DNA of 64,000 nucleotides from Streptomyces sp. NBC_01275. Its GTDB lineage: Bacteria; Actinomycetota; Actinomycetes; Streptomycetales; Streptomycetaceae. The stretch is from positions 3,162,001 to 3,226,000 of the forward strand of contig NZ_JAPEOZ010000001.1 of NCBI RefSeq assembly GCF_026340655.1. The letters run 5' to 3'. A model generated the notes under the pieces. That model searched no databases and was not told where the DNA came from. It worked only from the letters and a program-made list of their open reading frames with translations. How positions within the stretch are numbered: position 1 is the first letter of the stretch; every line of letters begins with the position of its first letter. Positions 1-7,826 of this stretch are shown one piece after another. The position numbers and the translations under genes are program-made.

Positions 1-42
1 TGGTCTCCCGGAAAGCGGTTCCGGCCCCGTTTCCGGCCCCGT

Positions 43-969
43 TCACAACTGCCCCCAGAACTTGTCGTCGGTCAGCCGCTCGGCGAGGTCTCCCATGGCC
101 TGCCAGGTCTCGTTGTTGGCGATCCGGCGGTCGTGCACGTCCTCGTCGGTGATGAGGCGTTCCTGCCATTGCAGAACGGGTTCCAGGGGAATGGACGCCA
201 GTGCCCTGGTCTTGCCGATGCCCCGGCCGGCCGCGAGTTCCTCGAGTTCTTTGTCGCACTGGCGCATCCACGCGTACTGCGCGGGAGACACCTGGGACCA
301 CAGGGGCGACTCAAGATCGGGAACGGCGGCCCGGACGAACCTGATCGAGCCGGTCAGCGCGTCCGGCACATGGCCCATCGCTATGCCGGCCTGCACAATG
401 CCCTGCTTTCCGTACACGAGTTCGGCGGCGGCCATCACATGCTGGCGGGTCCAGCGGTGATAGACGAGCCAGCGTGTTTTGAGGCGTCCCAGCCCGCCGC
501 GCGGCGAGGTCGCGGCGAGGGCGAGGTCCATGGCATAGCTGCGGCCGGCGCTCAAGTCGATGATGATGAGGTCGAATTCACGCTTGAGTCGCAGAACGAG
601 GTCCACGCAGCGGTGCAGGTTCTCCTCGTCGGTGACGAATTCACCGCCGGTGCGGTCGCCGGGCAGCAGGACCAGCCGTCCGGAGCCGCCGGGCCTGGTG
701 CGCAGCACGGGGTGCTCGGTGCGCGCCCAGACGTCGACCCGCAGCGGTTCCCCGGTCTTGCCCTTCAGATACGAGTGCAGACCGCGCCCCTCGGCCTCGG
801 AGAGGACGTCGGGCAGGTCGAACACGGCGGCGGCGGTGGGCGATCCGAAGTCGAAGTCCAGGTAGCAGACGTCGTCCCCGTCCAGGGCTCGGTGGTAGGC
901 GAGGTTGGCGCTGGTGACCGAGCGGCCGGTGCCTCCCTTGTCGGAGGCGGCGAAGACGAGCACGGTCAC
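43..969 (-). CDS. SCO2523-family variant P-loop (ParA/MinD-like) protein
   Basis: A 308-residue protein starting at GTG 969, which overlaps the stop of the upstream gene by 4 nt (GTGA), so the two are translationally coupled. The N-terminus (VLVFAASDKGGTGRS) is a ParA/MinD deviant Walker A loop. The usual KGGxGKS lysine is Arg here, while the first signature Lys is kept. LIIIDLSAG at about residue 130 resembles the Walker B strand with its Asp. Such proteins normally act as membrane- or DNA-associated ATPase switches; with the Lys-to-Arg change, ATP hydrolysis may be weak or absent. It belongs to a conserved actinobacterial block (SCO2521-SCO2525 families) whose function I do not know. Family naming comes from memory of the S. 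coelicolor order and protein architecture. Confidence 0.85.
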   Translation of the reverse strand: MTVLVFAASDKGGTGRSVTSANLAYHRALDGDDVCYLDFDFGSPTAAAVFDLPDVLSEAEGRGLHSYLKGKTGEPLRVDVWARTEHPVLRTRPGGSGRLVLLPGDRTGGEFVTDEENLHRCVDLVLRLKREFDLIIIDLSAGRSYAMDLALAATSPRGGLGRLKTRWLVYHRWTRQHVMAAAELVYGKQGIVQAGIAMGHVPDALTGSIRFVRAAVPDLESPLWSQVSPAQYAWMRQCDKELEELAAGRGIGKTRALASIPLEPVLQWQERLITDEDVHDRRIANNETWQAMGDLAERLTDDKFWGQL

Positions 970-2831
970 ACCCCCCGGGACCCGGTGCCCCGGGCTCGGG
1001 CGAGGGCGTAGAGCCGGGAGAGGACGCCGAGGGCCAGCGAGTGGGCGGTGCCGGGCTGTTTGTCGACCAGTTCCCGGGCGCGGCGCAGGTCGGCCTCGAT
1101 GCCCTTGATCTCTTCTCCCTGGGGGCTCTTGGGGGTGGGGGCGGGCTGCAGCATCTGTTCCTTGCCGAAGAGGTGGGCGGCCTCGCTGAGGGCCGCCTGG
1201 GCCAGCGTCGACATGTCGTTGCTGCGGATCGGGTCCTGGGAGTAGAGGGCGTGCGCGGCGACCATGCACTCGGTGACGCGCTCGGTGATGCTCCAGGACA
1301 ACGGCCCCTGCCGGACCGGTGATTCGGGGTAGACGGCGTGCACGTTGTCCCACAGGCCGACGCCCTCGCCGTCGTTGACGCGGCGCTGCCAGAGGTGGTC
1401 GAGGATGTCCTCGGAGAGCCTGAGCAAACGGTCCTGCGAGCCGATGCTCCTCGACAGCGCGCCCAGTTGGATGGTCCGCTTGAGCAGCTGCGCGGAGAAG
1501 TCGCCCATCGTCCACTTCATGGCGGGGCCGATGTCCTCGCTGCCCAGGAGCGGCAGGGTGACCCCGGGGTTGTGCAGTCCGATCGCCGGGTCCTCACGGG
1601 TGGTGCCGCTGGTGATGCGGCCGCGTTCGGCGAGGCGTTCCATGACGGCGACGGTGCGGGTGAGGTCGTCGTCGGTGGCGCGGCGGCGGACCAGGTCGTG
1701 GACGAGGATGGAGGCGACGGAGAGCGAGAAGTACTCCGACTCCAGCTGCTGGAGCGTGGTGCGCCAGGGGATCTCCTCCAGCGGCCAGGTCGCGGCGTCG
1801 AAGCGGGCGATGGCGGACCAGTACTGCTGGGTGATCTCCCAGCGCAGCCGGAGCGCGTCGGCCAGCTTCTGCTGTTCGGCGTTGAGCAGGCCGAGGACGA
1901 GGGTGCGCTCGGACGACAGGTCGGGGATGCCGTCGAGGGCGACGACGGTGAAGTACAGGTAGGGCACGGCGCGGGCGACGCCCTGCGGCTGCTTGCCGAT
2001 GGCCTGGGCGGTCTGGGGCTCCAGCTCGATCTCGGGTGCGCCCTTCACCAGGCTCCAGGCCCAGCCGCACTCGAAGAGGCGGTTCTCGTTGCGCAGTTGG
2101 TCGGTCACGTCGGTGTCGAGGCCGAGGGTGACGCTTTCGCTGATCAGGGCGCGCAGGGACTTGAAGCGGTCCTGGAAGCGCTGCAGGACCTGCCGGTCGG
2201 AGAGCCGGCCCCGGCCCAGCAGCCGGGCGAGCGACTGTCCCTGGTCGGAGGAGATGTCGACGACGTTGACCGTGAAGGACCGCAGCAGGCTGACCATGGC
2301 GGCGGTGAGCCGGGCGCTGGTCTCCTCCCTGAGCCGGTCGATGCGGGCGAGGGTGCTGGCCCGCTGGGTCTTGCCCCGGTACACCTTGAGGAAGCCGAGG
2401 GTGGCCAGGCATAAGGTGATCGACATGGAGTAGGCGTCGACCACGCCCACTTCCCGCTGTTCCTTGGTCAGTTCCTGCTTGGGGTCCTCCGGGGCGAAGT
2501 AGTAGCCGCCGGCGAAGGTGGGACTCTCCTCGCCGCGGTGCTTCTCCATGAAGTCGCCGAGGATCTCCACGAGGTTCGCGGGAATCTCGCTGGAGTCGCC
2601 CGCATTGCGCAGGGCCCTTTCCACGTCCAGTTGGGTCGTGTCGGGGTCGTCGAGACGGAACGGCTCGATTTCGGTGGCGGGGTAGAGCAGACAGAGCAGG
2701 CGCTCGGCGTCGGCGACGCTGCTGCGGCCGCCCCACTCACCCCAGTCCCATTCTCCGTTGTCGAACGAATGGCGGGCGATGGCCTGCCACACTTCGAGCA
2801 GATTCTGTCGCGGCTTGATCTGCATGCCCAT
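966..2831 (-). CDS. SCO2524-family protein of unknown function
   Basis: A 621-residue soluble-looking, mostly alpha-helical protein, rich in Leu, Arg and Glu, with no signal peptide or clear catalytic motif. It lies between the methyltransferase (63 nt upstream) and the variant P-loop protein (4-nt overlap downstream), so all three should be one transcript. ATG 2831 is used. ATG 2825 is the alternative and has the better spacing to the GAGGTG ribosome site. Trp-rich N-terminal residues (GEWDWGEWGG at about residues 26-35) and an SSDQGQSLARLLGRGR stretch are visible. I recognise it only as the SCO2524 family by position and partner genes. A scaffold or effector partner for the ATPase-like protein is inference. 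Confidence 0.8.
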   Translation of the reverse strand: MGMQIKPRQNLLEVWQAIARHSFDNGEWDWGEWGGRSSVADAERLLCLLYPATEIEPFRLDDPDTTQLDVERALRNAGDSSEIPANLVEILGDFMEKHRGEESPTFAGGYYFAPEDPKQELTKEQREVGVVDAYSMSITLCLATLGFLKVYRGKTQRASTLARIDRLREETSARLTAAMVSLLRSFTVNVVDISSDQGQSLARLLGRGRLSDRQVLQRFQDRFKSLRALISESVTLGLDTDVTDQLRNENRLFECGWAWSLVKGAPEIELEPQTAQAIGKQPQGVARAVPYLYFTVVALDGIPDLSSERTLVLGLLNAEQQKLADALRLRWEITQQYWSAIARFDAATWPLEEIPWRTTLQQLESEYFSLSVASILVHDLVRRRATDDDLTRTVAVMERLAERGRITSGTTREDPAIGLHNPGVTLPLLGSEDIGPAMKWTMGDFSAQLLKRTIQLGALSRSIGSQDRLLRLSEDILDHLWQRRVNDGEGVGLWDNVHAVYPESPVRQGPLSWSITERVTECMVAAHALYSQDPIRSNDMSTLAQAALSEAAHLFGKEQMLQPAPTPKSPQGEEIKGIEADLRRARELVDKQPGTAHSLALGVLSRLYALARARGTGSRGV

Positions 2832-2893
2832 TCACCTCGCACAGGCCCGTCACCTTGGGAAACCGGAAAACCTTGGAAAAGAACGCTCCGACG

Positions 2894-3667
2894 TCATTTC
2901 TTCCGTCGACCGCGCGCCAGGATCATTCCCGTGTATCCGTCACGCACGAGGTCGCTGGTTTCCAGCCGGGTAATTTGCACGTCGTCCTCGACGAGACCGT
3001 CGAGAGCCCGCTCGACTTCTTCTTTGTCGATATCGCGGGCGGGGAATTCGATGTCGCCGACGCGATATCCCTGGGAATGCTCCATGAATGCCGTGGCGAA
3101 AGGCGCGCCCGGCTTCAGTGCGTTCATGAAGCAGTGCACGCCCTGGCGGAATTCCTTGAGGGAGGTGGTGATGGACTCGGCGACGAAGAACATGGTGCCA
3201 ATGTCCCAGCGGGGCTTTCCGGCGCACAGCTCGAACAGGCTGCCCTCGACGGGCTCCTGGACGACCTGCTTGAACCGCTCCCGGGGGTTGTCCAGGTCCC
3301 GGTATCCCCGGCGCTCGGTCAGGACCTTCCAGAAGGGGTCCCAGTGCGGCTCGTACCAGTCGCGCTGCCGGAGAAGGTACTCCCGGTTGTTCGCCGAGCG
3401 CTCCAGTTGGGTGATGCTGTCGCACCAGGGGAGCATCGTGAAGGCCGGATAGAGATTGGGACCTGCGCCTACGTCGATTCCAGCCGGAACGCGATCACCT
3501 CTCCCCTCGAAATGATCACTGAAATGATCGCGTACGAGGGTGATGATCTCCTCGTCCACGGCCTGCATGACGAGGTAGTTGTGGCCGATGTACTCGCGGG
3601 TGTCGAAGTCGTCCCACGGTGCGTCTGCATTCAAGATGTGATCGGCCATTGGCGGTCCCGAGGTCAT
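2894..3667 (-). CDS. SCO2525-family SAM-dependent methyltransferase (NNMT/PNMT/TEMT-like)
   Basis: A 257-residue class I methyltransferase. The SAM-binding motif I is GIDVGAGPNLYPAF, followed by a Trp-containing stretch (RQRDWYEPHWDPFW). That arrangement resembles the nicotinamide/phenylethanolamine/thioether N-methyltransferase family, in which the glycine-rich loop is followed by a substrate-binding WSP-type segment. The LKPGAPFATAFMEHSQGYRVG strand late in the protein also fits. A small-molecule acceptor is therefore more likely than DNA, but this is inference. It is the first gene of the three-gene operon. ATG 3667 lacks a ribosome site but has TACCCT five bases upstream, which suggests a leaderless transcript; ATG 3649 is the alternative. 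It is divergent from the GNAT gene. Confidence 0.82.
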   Translation of the reverse strand: MTSGPPMADHILNADAPWDDFDTREYIGHNYLVMQAVDEEIITLVRDHFSDHFEGRGDRVPAGIDVGAGPNLYPAFTMLPWCDSITQLERSANNREYLLRQRDWYEPHWDPFWKVLTERRGYRDLDNPRERFKQVVQEPVEGSLFELCAGKPRWDIGTMFFVAESITTSLKEFRQGVHCFMNALKPGAPFATAFMEHSQGYRVGDIEFPARDIDKEEVERALDGLVEDDVQITRLETSDLVRDGYTGMILARGRRKK

Positions 3668-3678
3668 GGTTAAGGGTA
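3665..3678 (-). promoter_or_regulatory. Putative leaderless -10 element for the SCO2525-type operon
   Basis: Reading the minus strand, TACCCT (3678-3673) lies five bases before ATG 3667. This matches a TAnnnT -10 hexamer placed so that transcription begins at or near the A of the start codon. No purine-rich ribosome site precedes the ATG. No convincing -35 hexamer is visible. Confidence 0.4.
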
Positions 3679-3789
3679 GCAGTATGCGGGGGTCTTGAAG
3701 GTACAGGATGCACCGGGCAATGATGGAGATCAGGTACGCAAATCGCACAAGCTCCAATTCGATTTGTCGACAATTCACAAGGGGACGGT

Positions 3790-4368
3790 ATGACTCCTCT
3801 TCCCGGAGATCGTTTTCCGTCGGCCGCCGGTTCACCTGCCGGTTCGCCCGTCGGTTCGTCTGCCGGTTCAGCGATCGGATCGGCGGTCGGATCGATGCTG
3901 AGCCAGGCTTCCGGAGAAAGGCCCTTACGGATCAGAGCGGTCACCGAGGCTGATCTGCCCCATATCGTCCGCCTCGACGCGGAGGCCTTCCCGGCGGACC
4001 CCTACCCGTTCTTCGTGCTCCGCCAACTCCTCACCGCGTTCCCGGACTTCCTCTTCGTCGTGGACGACGGCAAGGACCTCCGCGGCTATGTGCTCTCGAC
4101 GCCGCCGCACGACGCGCAGAGCTGGATCCTCAGCCTCGGCATCACCCCGGACCTGCGCCGCAAGGGGCTCGGCCGGCAGCTGCTGGCGAAGATGCTGGCC
4201 CATCTGCGGGCGCAGGGCACCCACTCCGTGTGGCTCTCCGTGGAGCCCGGCAACGACTCGGCCGTCGCGCTCTACCGGTCCCTGGGCTTCGTCCCGGACC
4301 CCGGCGGCCCCCGCTCGGACTACTTCGGGCCCGGCGAACACCGTCTGCTCATGACGCTGGCCCTGTGA
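3790..4368 (+). CDS. GNAT family N-acetyltransferase
   Basis: A 192-residue protein whose C-terminal 145 residues form a GNAT fold: RIRAVTEADL start, beta-strand LFVVDD, the acetyl-CoA pyrophosphate loop as LRRKGLGRQLL (R/Q-x-x-G-x-G/A type), then NDSAVALYRSLGF, the usual last helix. The likely reaction is transfer of acetyl from acetyl-CoA to an unknown amine, possibly a protein N-terminus. ATG 3790 has a good ribosome site (AAGGGGACGG). The first 35 residues are a degenerate repeat (AGSPVGSSAGSAIGS), from a 12-15 bp DNA repeat, and precede ATG 3895, which could be an ancestral start. The 3' end overlaps the convergent phosphatase gene by 20 nt. Confidence 0.85.
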   Translation: MTPLPGDRFPSAAGSPAGSPVGSSAGSAIGSAVGSMLSQASGERPLRIRAVTEADLPHIVRLDAEAFPADPYPFFVLRQLLTAFPDFLFVVDDGKDLRGYVLSTPPHDAQSWILSLGITPDLRRKGLGRQLLAKMLAHLRAQGTHSVWLSVEPGNDSAVALYRSLGFVPDPGGPRSDYFGPGEHRLLMTLAL

Positions 4369-4855
4369 GCCCGAACCGCCGTACGTAGCGGCGCTGCCAG
4401 GGCGTCTCCACGGCGTGCCGGTCGTAGTGCCGGCGCACGAACTCCACCGCCTCCCCGGCCGGTACGCCGTCCAGCACCGCCAGACACGCCAGCGCCGTGC
4501 CGGTCCGCCCGCGCCCGCCGCCGCAAGCGATCTCGACTCTCTCGTCGGCGGCCCGCTCCCACGCCTCGACGAGCGCCGCGCGGGCGTCCGCACGGTCGGC
4601 GGGGAGCCGGAAGTCGGGCCAGCGGATCCAGCGCGCCGCCCAGGGGACGTCCGGGGGCTGTGCGCCCAGCAGATACACCCCGTACGCCGGCACGGGCTCC
4701 CCCGCGTCCAGCGGGCGGCGCAGGCCACGGCCGCGCACCAGCCGCCCGGACGGCAGCGTCAGCACCCCGGGCCGCCCCGTCCGCCAGGCCCACGCGTCGC
4801 TCCCCACAGCCCCGTCCGCCTCGTCGGCCTCGTTCGGCCCCGCCCCGTTCGTCAT
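4349..4855 (-). CDS. Protein-tyrosine phosphatase family protein
   Basis: A 168-residue cytoplasmic protein carrying the cysteine phosphatase signature CGGGRGRTG (C-x5-R-T) at about residue 111, with an aspartate-bearing segment (RWPDFRLP) about 30 residues before it that could supply the general acid. The usual His before the catalytic Cys is Ala here (EIACGGGRGR). Length matches small dual-specificity-like enzymes of actinobacteria. The substrate is unknown. The gene stands alone, convergent with the GNAT gene and overlapping its 3' end by 20 nt, and is divergent from the sigma-factor operon starting at 4936. Family call is firm; specificity is not. Confidence 0.83.
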   Translation of the reverse strand: MTNGAGPNEADEADGAVGSDAWAWRTGRPGVLTLPSGRLVRGRGLRRPLDAGEPVPAYGVYLLGAQPPDVPWAARWIRWPDFRLPADRADARAALVEAWERAADERVEIACGGGRGRTGTALACLAVLDGVPAGEAVEFVRRHYDRHAVETPWQRRYVRRFGLTGPAS

Positions 4856-4935
4856 CGCCCCATTCGATCCCGGCCGGGCCCGCCGGGCAACCGAATCGGC
4901 GCGAGTGGTGGTCTGGGGGGCGAGGAGGGTGCTTG

Positions 4936-5466
4936 ATGCAGGCCGAACAAGAGGACCGCTTCCAGGAGTTCGTCAGAGCACGGTGGTCGCGGCTCGTACG
5001 AACCGCGTATCTGCTCACGGGCGACGTCCATCACGCGGAGGACCTGACGCAGACCGCGCTGGCCAAGGCGTACCGGTCGTGGCGACGGATCTCGCGCAGC
5101 GACAACCCGGAGGCGTACGTCCGGCGGATGCTGGTCAGTTGCAACAGCGACCGGTTCCGCAAGCGGCGGGTCAGCGAGGCGCTGACCGCGGCGCCGCCGG
5201 ACCGGGCGGGGCGGGACGAGGCCACGGGGCGGGTGGACGAGCGGGGCTCCCTGCTCGCCGGGCTGGCCCAACTGCCCGCCAGACAGCGGGCGGTGGTGGT
5301 GCTGCGGTACTGGGAGGACCTGTCCGAGGCGGAGGTGGCCGAGGTGCTCGGCTGCTCGCAGGGCACGGTCAAGAGCCAGGCCTCGAAGGGGCTGGCGAAG
5401 TTGCGTACGTATCCGGGACTGGCCGCCAGTCGCACGGTGTCCGGCGGACAGGGAGGCAGCAGGTGA
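4936..5466 (+). CDS. SigE-family ECF RNA polymerase sigma factor
   Basis: A 176-residue extracytoplasmic-function sigma factor. Region 2 begins FQEFVRARWSRLVRTAYLLT, with the HAEDLTQTALAKAYRSW region 2.2-2.4 characteristic of the actinobacterial SigE-family subgroup. Region 4 has LPARQRAVVVLRYWEDLSE and the helix-turn-helix EVAEVLGCSQGTVKSQASK. ATG 4936 is preceded by GAGGAGGG at the correct distance. It directs core polymerase to a specific promoter set, unknown here. Its stop overlaps GTG 5463 of the next gene by 4 nt, so the downstream membrane protein is its likely partner or regulator. Confidence 0.93.
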   Translation: MQAEQEDRFQEFVRARWSRLVRTAYLLTGDVHHAEDLTQTALAKAYRSWRRISRSDNPEAYVRRMLVSCNSDRFRKRRVSEALTAAPPDRAGRDEATGRVDERGSLLAGLAQLPARQRAVVVLRYWEDLSEAEVAEVLGCSQGTVKSQASKGLAKLRTYPGLAASRTVSGGQGGSR

Positions 5467-6470
5467 ACGTGTCAGGGAACGAGCCGGGGAACGGGGCAGG
5501 GCATGAGCGGGAGTTCGGCTCCGACGGCTCCTACGACTCCGGCGGCCACCACGACTCCGGCGGCTTCGGCGGCTCCGATTTCGAGGAGCGGATGCGGGAA
5601 CTGCTCGCGCAGGACGCGTACGCCGTGCGGCCGTCGGCGGCGCCCTACCCGGCGATCCGGCGGCGTGGACTGGCCGAGCGGCGGCGGCGTGCGGCGGCGG
5701 TCGGGGCGACGCTGCTGACGCTGGCCGCGGTGCCGGTGGGGGCGTACGCCGTGGCCGGGGGGCACGGGGGGCGGGGCGCCGACACGGCGGCGGTGAAGCC
5801 GTCGGTCAGCGCCTCGCGCAGCCCGGCCGCGAGCCCCGCCGCGAGTGCGTCGACCGGGCCCGCGCGGCCCGCGAGCGACGGGCAGCTGCTCGACGGCATC
5901 ACCTTCGCCCAGGCCGCCGAGGGGCTGAAGAAGTGCCTGGCCGCCGAGAACGCCCCCTCGCTCGGCGTGGCCCTGGGCAAGGCCCAGGACTACCGGATCA
6001 TCCTCGCGGCGAAGAGCACCGGCGACTCCAACGCCCCCGGGGACGGCTTCCACGTCGTCGGCGTGAAGGAGAAGCCGGCCGGCTTCCGGGTGATCTGCGA
6101 CATCAAGGACGGCAAGGCCTCCGGCATCAGCGTCAGCGCGCGCGACGCCGCCGGGCCGGACACGGGCCCGGTCGTGCCCGACCCCAACGGCGGCGACCTG
6201 TACCAGCAGTCGATCATCGACAAGGGCCACTGGACCCTGCCGTTCCGCTGGGCGTCCATCGGCTACGTCGACTCAGCGGTCGCCAAGGTCACCGTCGCCT
6301 ACGGCGACAGCGCCGCCGACCCGGCCGTCCTCGACCACGGCTGGTTCGTCGCCGTCGGCATGCTCGACGAGCAGGTCACCCTCGCCCCGCACATCAAGGG
6401 CTACGACACCACCGGCAAGCTGCTCTACGACTCCGACGACGACAAGGCGTACGACCGGACGCTGCCCTAG
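5463..6470 (+). CDS. Single-pass membrane protein co-transcribed with the sigma factor
   Basis: A 335-residue protein starting at GTG 5463 inside the sigma factor stop (GTGA). The N-terminal cytoplasmic part is Gly/Ser/Asp-rich, then FEERMRELLAQDAYAVRPS leads to an arginine cluster ([14 protein letters not shown]) and one membrane segment (about residues 78-98, TLLTLAAVPVGAYAVAGG). A Pro/Ala/Ser linker and an extracytoplasmic domain of about 210 residues follow. The arrangement resembles the membrane partner genes that follow SigE-family sigma factors and could act as an anti-sigma sensor. No zinc anti-sigma HxxxCxxC motif is present, so this role is inferred from gene order only. Confidence 0.75.
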   Translation: MNVSGNEPGNGAGHEREFGSDGSYDSGGHHDSGGFGGSDFEERMRELLAQDAYAVRPSAAPYPAIRRRGLAERRRRAAAVGATLLTLAAVPVGAYAVAGGHGGRGADTAAVKPSVSASRSPAASPAASASTGPARPASDGQLLDGITFAQAAEGLKKCLAAENAPSLGVALGKAQDYRIILAAKSTGDSNAPGDGFHVVGVKEKPAGFRVICDIKDGKASGISVSARDAAGPDTGPVVPDPNGGDLYQQSIIDKGHWTLPFRWASIGYVDSAVAKVTVAYGDSAADPAVLDHGWFVAVGMLDEQVTLAPHIKGYDTTGKLLYDSDDDKAYDRTLP

Positions 6471-6510
6471 GTCCTGGCAGGCGGCAGGCGGCAGGCGGCC
6501 TCAAGTCGCC

Positions 6511-7692
6511 TCAAGCGCCCCCGAGTTCCCCGACGGCCAGCCGCCGGAACTCGATCGTCTCGTACGGCCCCGCCGTCCCCGTCTCGTACAGCAGCCCGAC
6601 CGTGTCCGCGTCCACCTGGACCAGGTCGGAGTACGCGGCCGGGCTCGGCGACGGCGTCACCGCCGGGGTGAAGTCCGCCCCGCCGTCCGTGCTGCGCCAG
6701 ACGGTCATCGCACGGCGGGCGGCCGGGTCGGACGGGCCGGAGAAGAGCAACGGGCCTCCGGAGCCGTGGAGTTGGAGGACGCTGCCCTGGACGACAGGGA
6801 CCCGGGCGAGCGTCGGCTGCGGGGCGTAGGGGCGGGACAGGGTCGTGCCGCCGTCCTCCGAGAGGGCGTCGAGGCGGTTGCCGGGGGCGCTGCCGCCCTG
6901 GTCGCGGGCGGAGAAGTACAGCCGTCCGTCGGGGAGTTGGGCGACGGAGCTCTCGTTGACGTTGGCCGTGCCGTCGTGGTCGGCGTCGACGAAGCCCAGC
7001 CGCCAGCTGCGCCCGCCGTCGTCGCTGCAGAGGGCGTGACCGCCGTAGTACCGGTACTCGCGGCCGGTGTCGGGGGAGCCGACGGGCGGGGCGGCGGAGT
7101 GGTTCGCCGCGACCACGAGCCGGCCCGCGTACGGGCCCCGGGTGAGAGCGAGGGCGTGGCCGGGGCCGGTGGCGTACCAGCGCCACGACGGCAGCGCGAC
7201 GTCCGCCGTGATCTCCCTCGGCGAGGTGAAGCAGCGCCCGTCGTCCCGGCTGTGCTGGACGTACACCCGCCGGGCGGGGGCCTCCCCGCGCATGATCCGC
7301 GCCTCGGTCGCGTCGCCGTCGTTGGCGCAGCTCACCAGCACGACCGCGCCGGTGCGCGGGTCGATCACGGGCGCCGGGTTGCCCCGGGTGCCCCCGTCCC
7401 CGGCGGCCACGACGATCAGCGGACCCCAGGTGCAGCCGCCGTCGACGGAGCGGCGCACCACGATGTCGATGTCCCCGGTGTCGCCGGGCCCGTCCCGCCG
7501 CCCCTCGGCGAAGGCCAGCAGCGTTCCCTGCCGGGTGCCGACGACGGCCGGGATCCGGTAGGAGGCGTAGCCGCCTTCCCCCGACACGTACGGCGTCGAG
7601 GAGACGCAGGGGGTCGCGGCGGCGGCCGCCGGGAACGAGGCGAACGGGGTGAGGAACGCGGTGGCGAGGAGCGTACGGCGCAGGTGGGTCAT
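6511..7692 (-). CDS. Secreted exo-alpha-sialidase (BNR-repeat neuraminidase)
   Basis: A 393-residue precursor. The N-terminus (MTHLRRTLLATAFL, ending near Ala 26) is a signal peptide; ATG 7692 has a GGGAGAG ribosome site. The mature part has the sialidase YRIP motif (FRIP equivalent, about residue 45) contributing the first active-site Arg, followed by Asp boxes SVDGGCTW, SRDDGRCF, SDDGGRSW, SEDGGTTL and STDGGADF, the hallmark of the six-bladed sialidase propeller (GH33). It would release terminal sialic acids from external glycoconjugates. No nan catabolic genes are near, so the organism may scavenge sialic acid elsewhere or use the enzyme to expose underlying glycans. Monocistronic. Confidence 0.9.
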   Translation of the reverse strand: MTHLRRTLLATAFLTPFASFPAAAAATPCVSSTPYVSGEGGYASYRIPAVVGTRQGTLLAFAEGRRDGPGDTGDIDIVVRRSVDGGCTWGPLIVVAAGDGGTRGNPAPVIDPRTGAVVLVSCANDGDATEARIMRGEAPARRVYVQHSRDDGRCFTSPREITADVALPSWRWYATGPGHALALTRGPYAGRLVVAANHSAAPPVGSPDTGREYRYYGGHALCSDDGGRSWRLGFVDADHDGTANVNESSVAQLPDGRLYFSARDQGGSAPGNRLDALSEDGGTTLSRPYAPQPTLARVPVVQGSVLQLHGSGGPLLFSGPSDPAARRAMTVWRSTDGGADFTPAVTPSPSPAAYSDLVQVDADTVGLLYETGTAGPYETIEFRRLAVGELGGA

Positions 7693-7748
7693 CGCTCTCC
7701 CAGACGGGGACGGCCGGTGTCGGTCACATCGTTCCCCGGGGAACCGCC

Positions 7749-7798
7749 GGAAACGTGCGGAAGCGCCCGGAAGCGCCGGGAAGCGCCGGGAAGCGTCC
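7749..7798. repeat. 10-bp tandem repeat 3' of the TerB-like gene
   Basis: Four clean copies of a 10-mer (GGAAGCGCCC/G) at 7759-7798 preceded by a degenerate copy (GGAAACGTGC) from 7749. It lies in the 134-nt gap between the sialidase start and the TerB-like stop, about 28 nt beyond that stop codon. Confidence 0.8.
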
Positions 7799-7826
7799 AA
7801 AACGGCCTAGAGGCAGCCGGAAGCGG

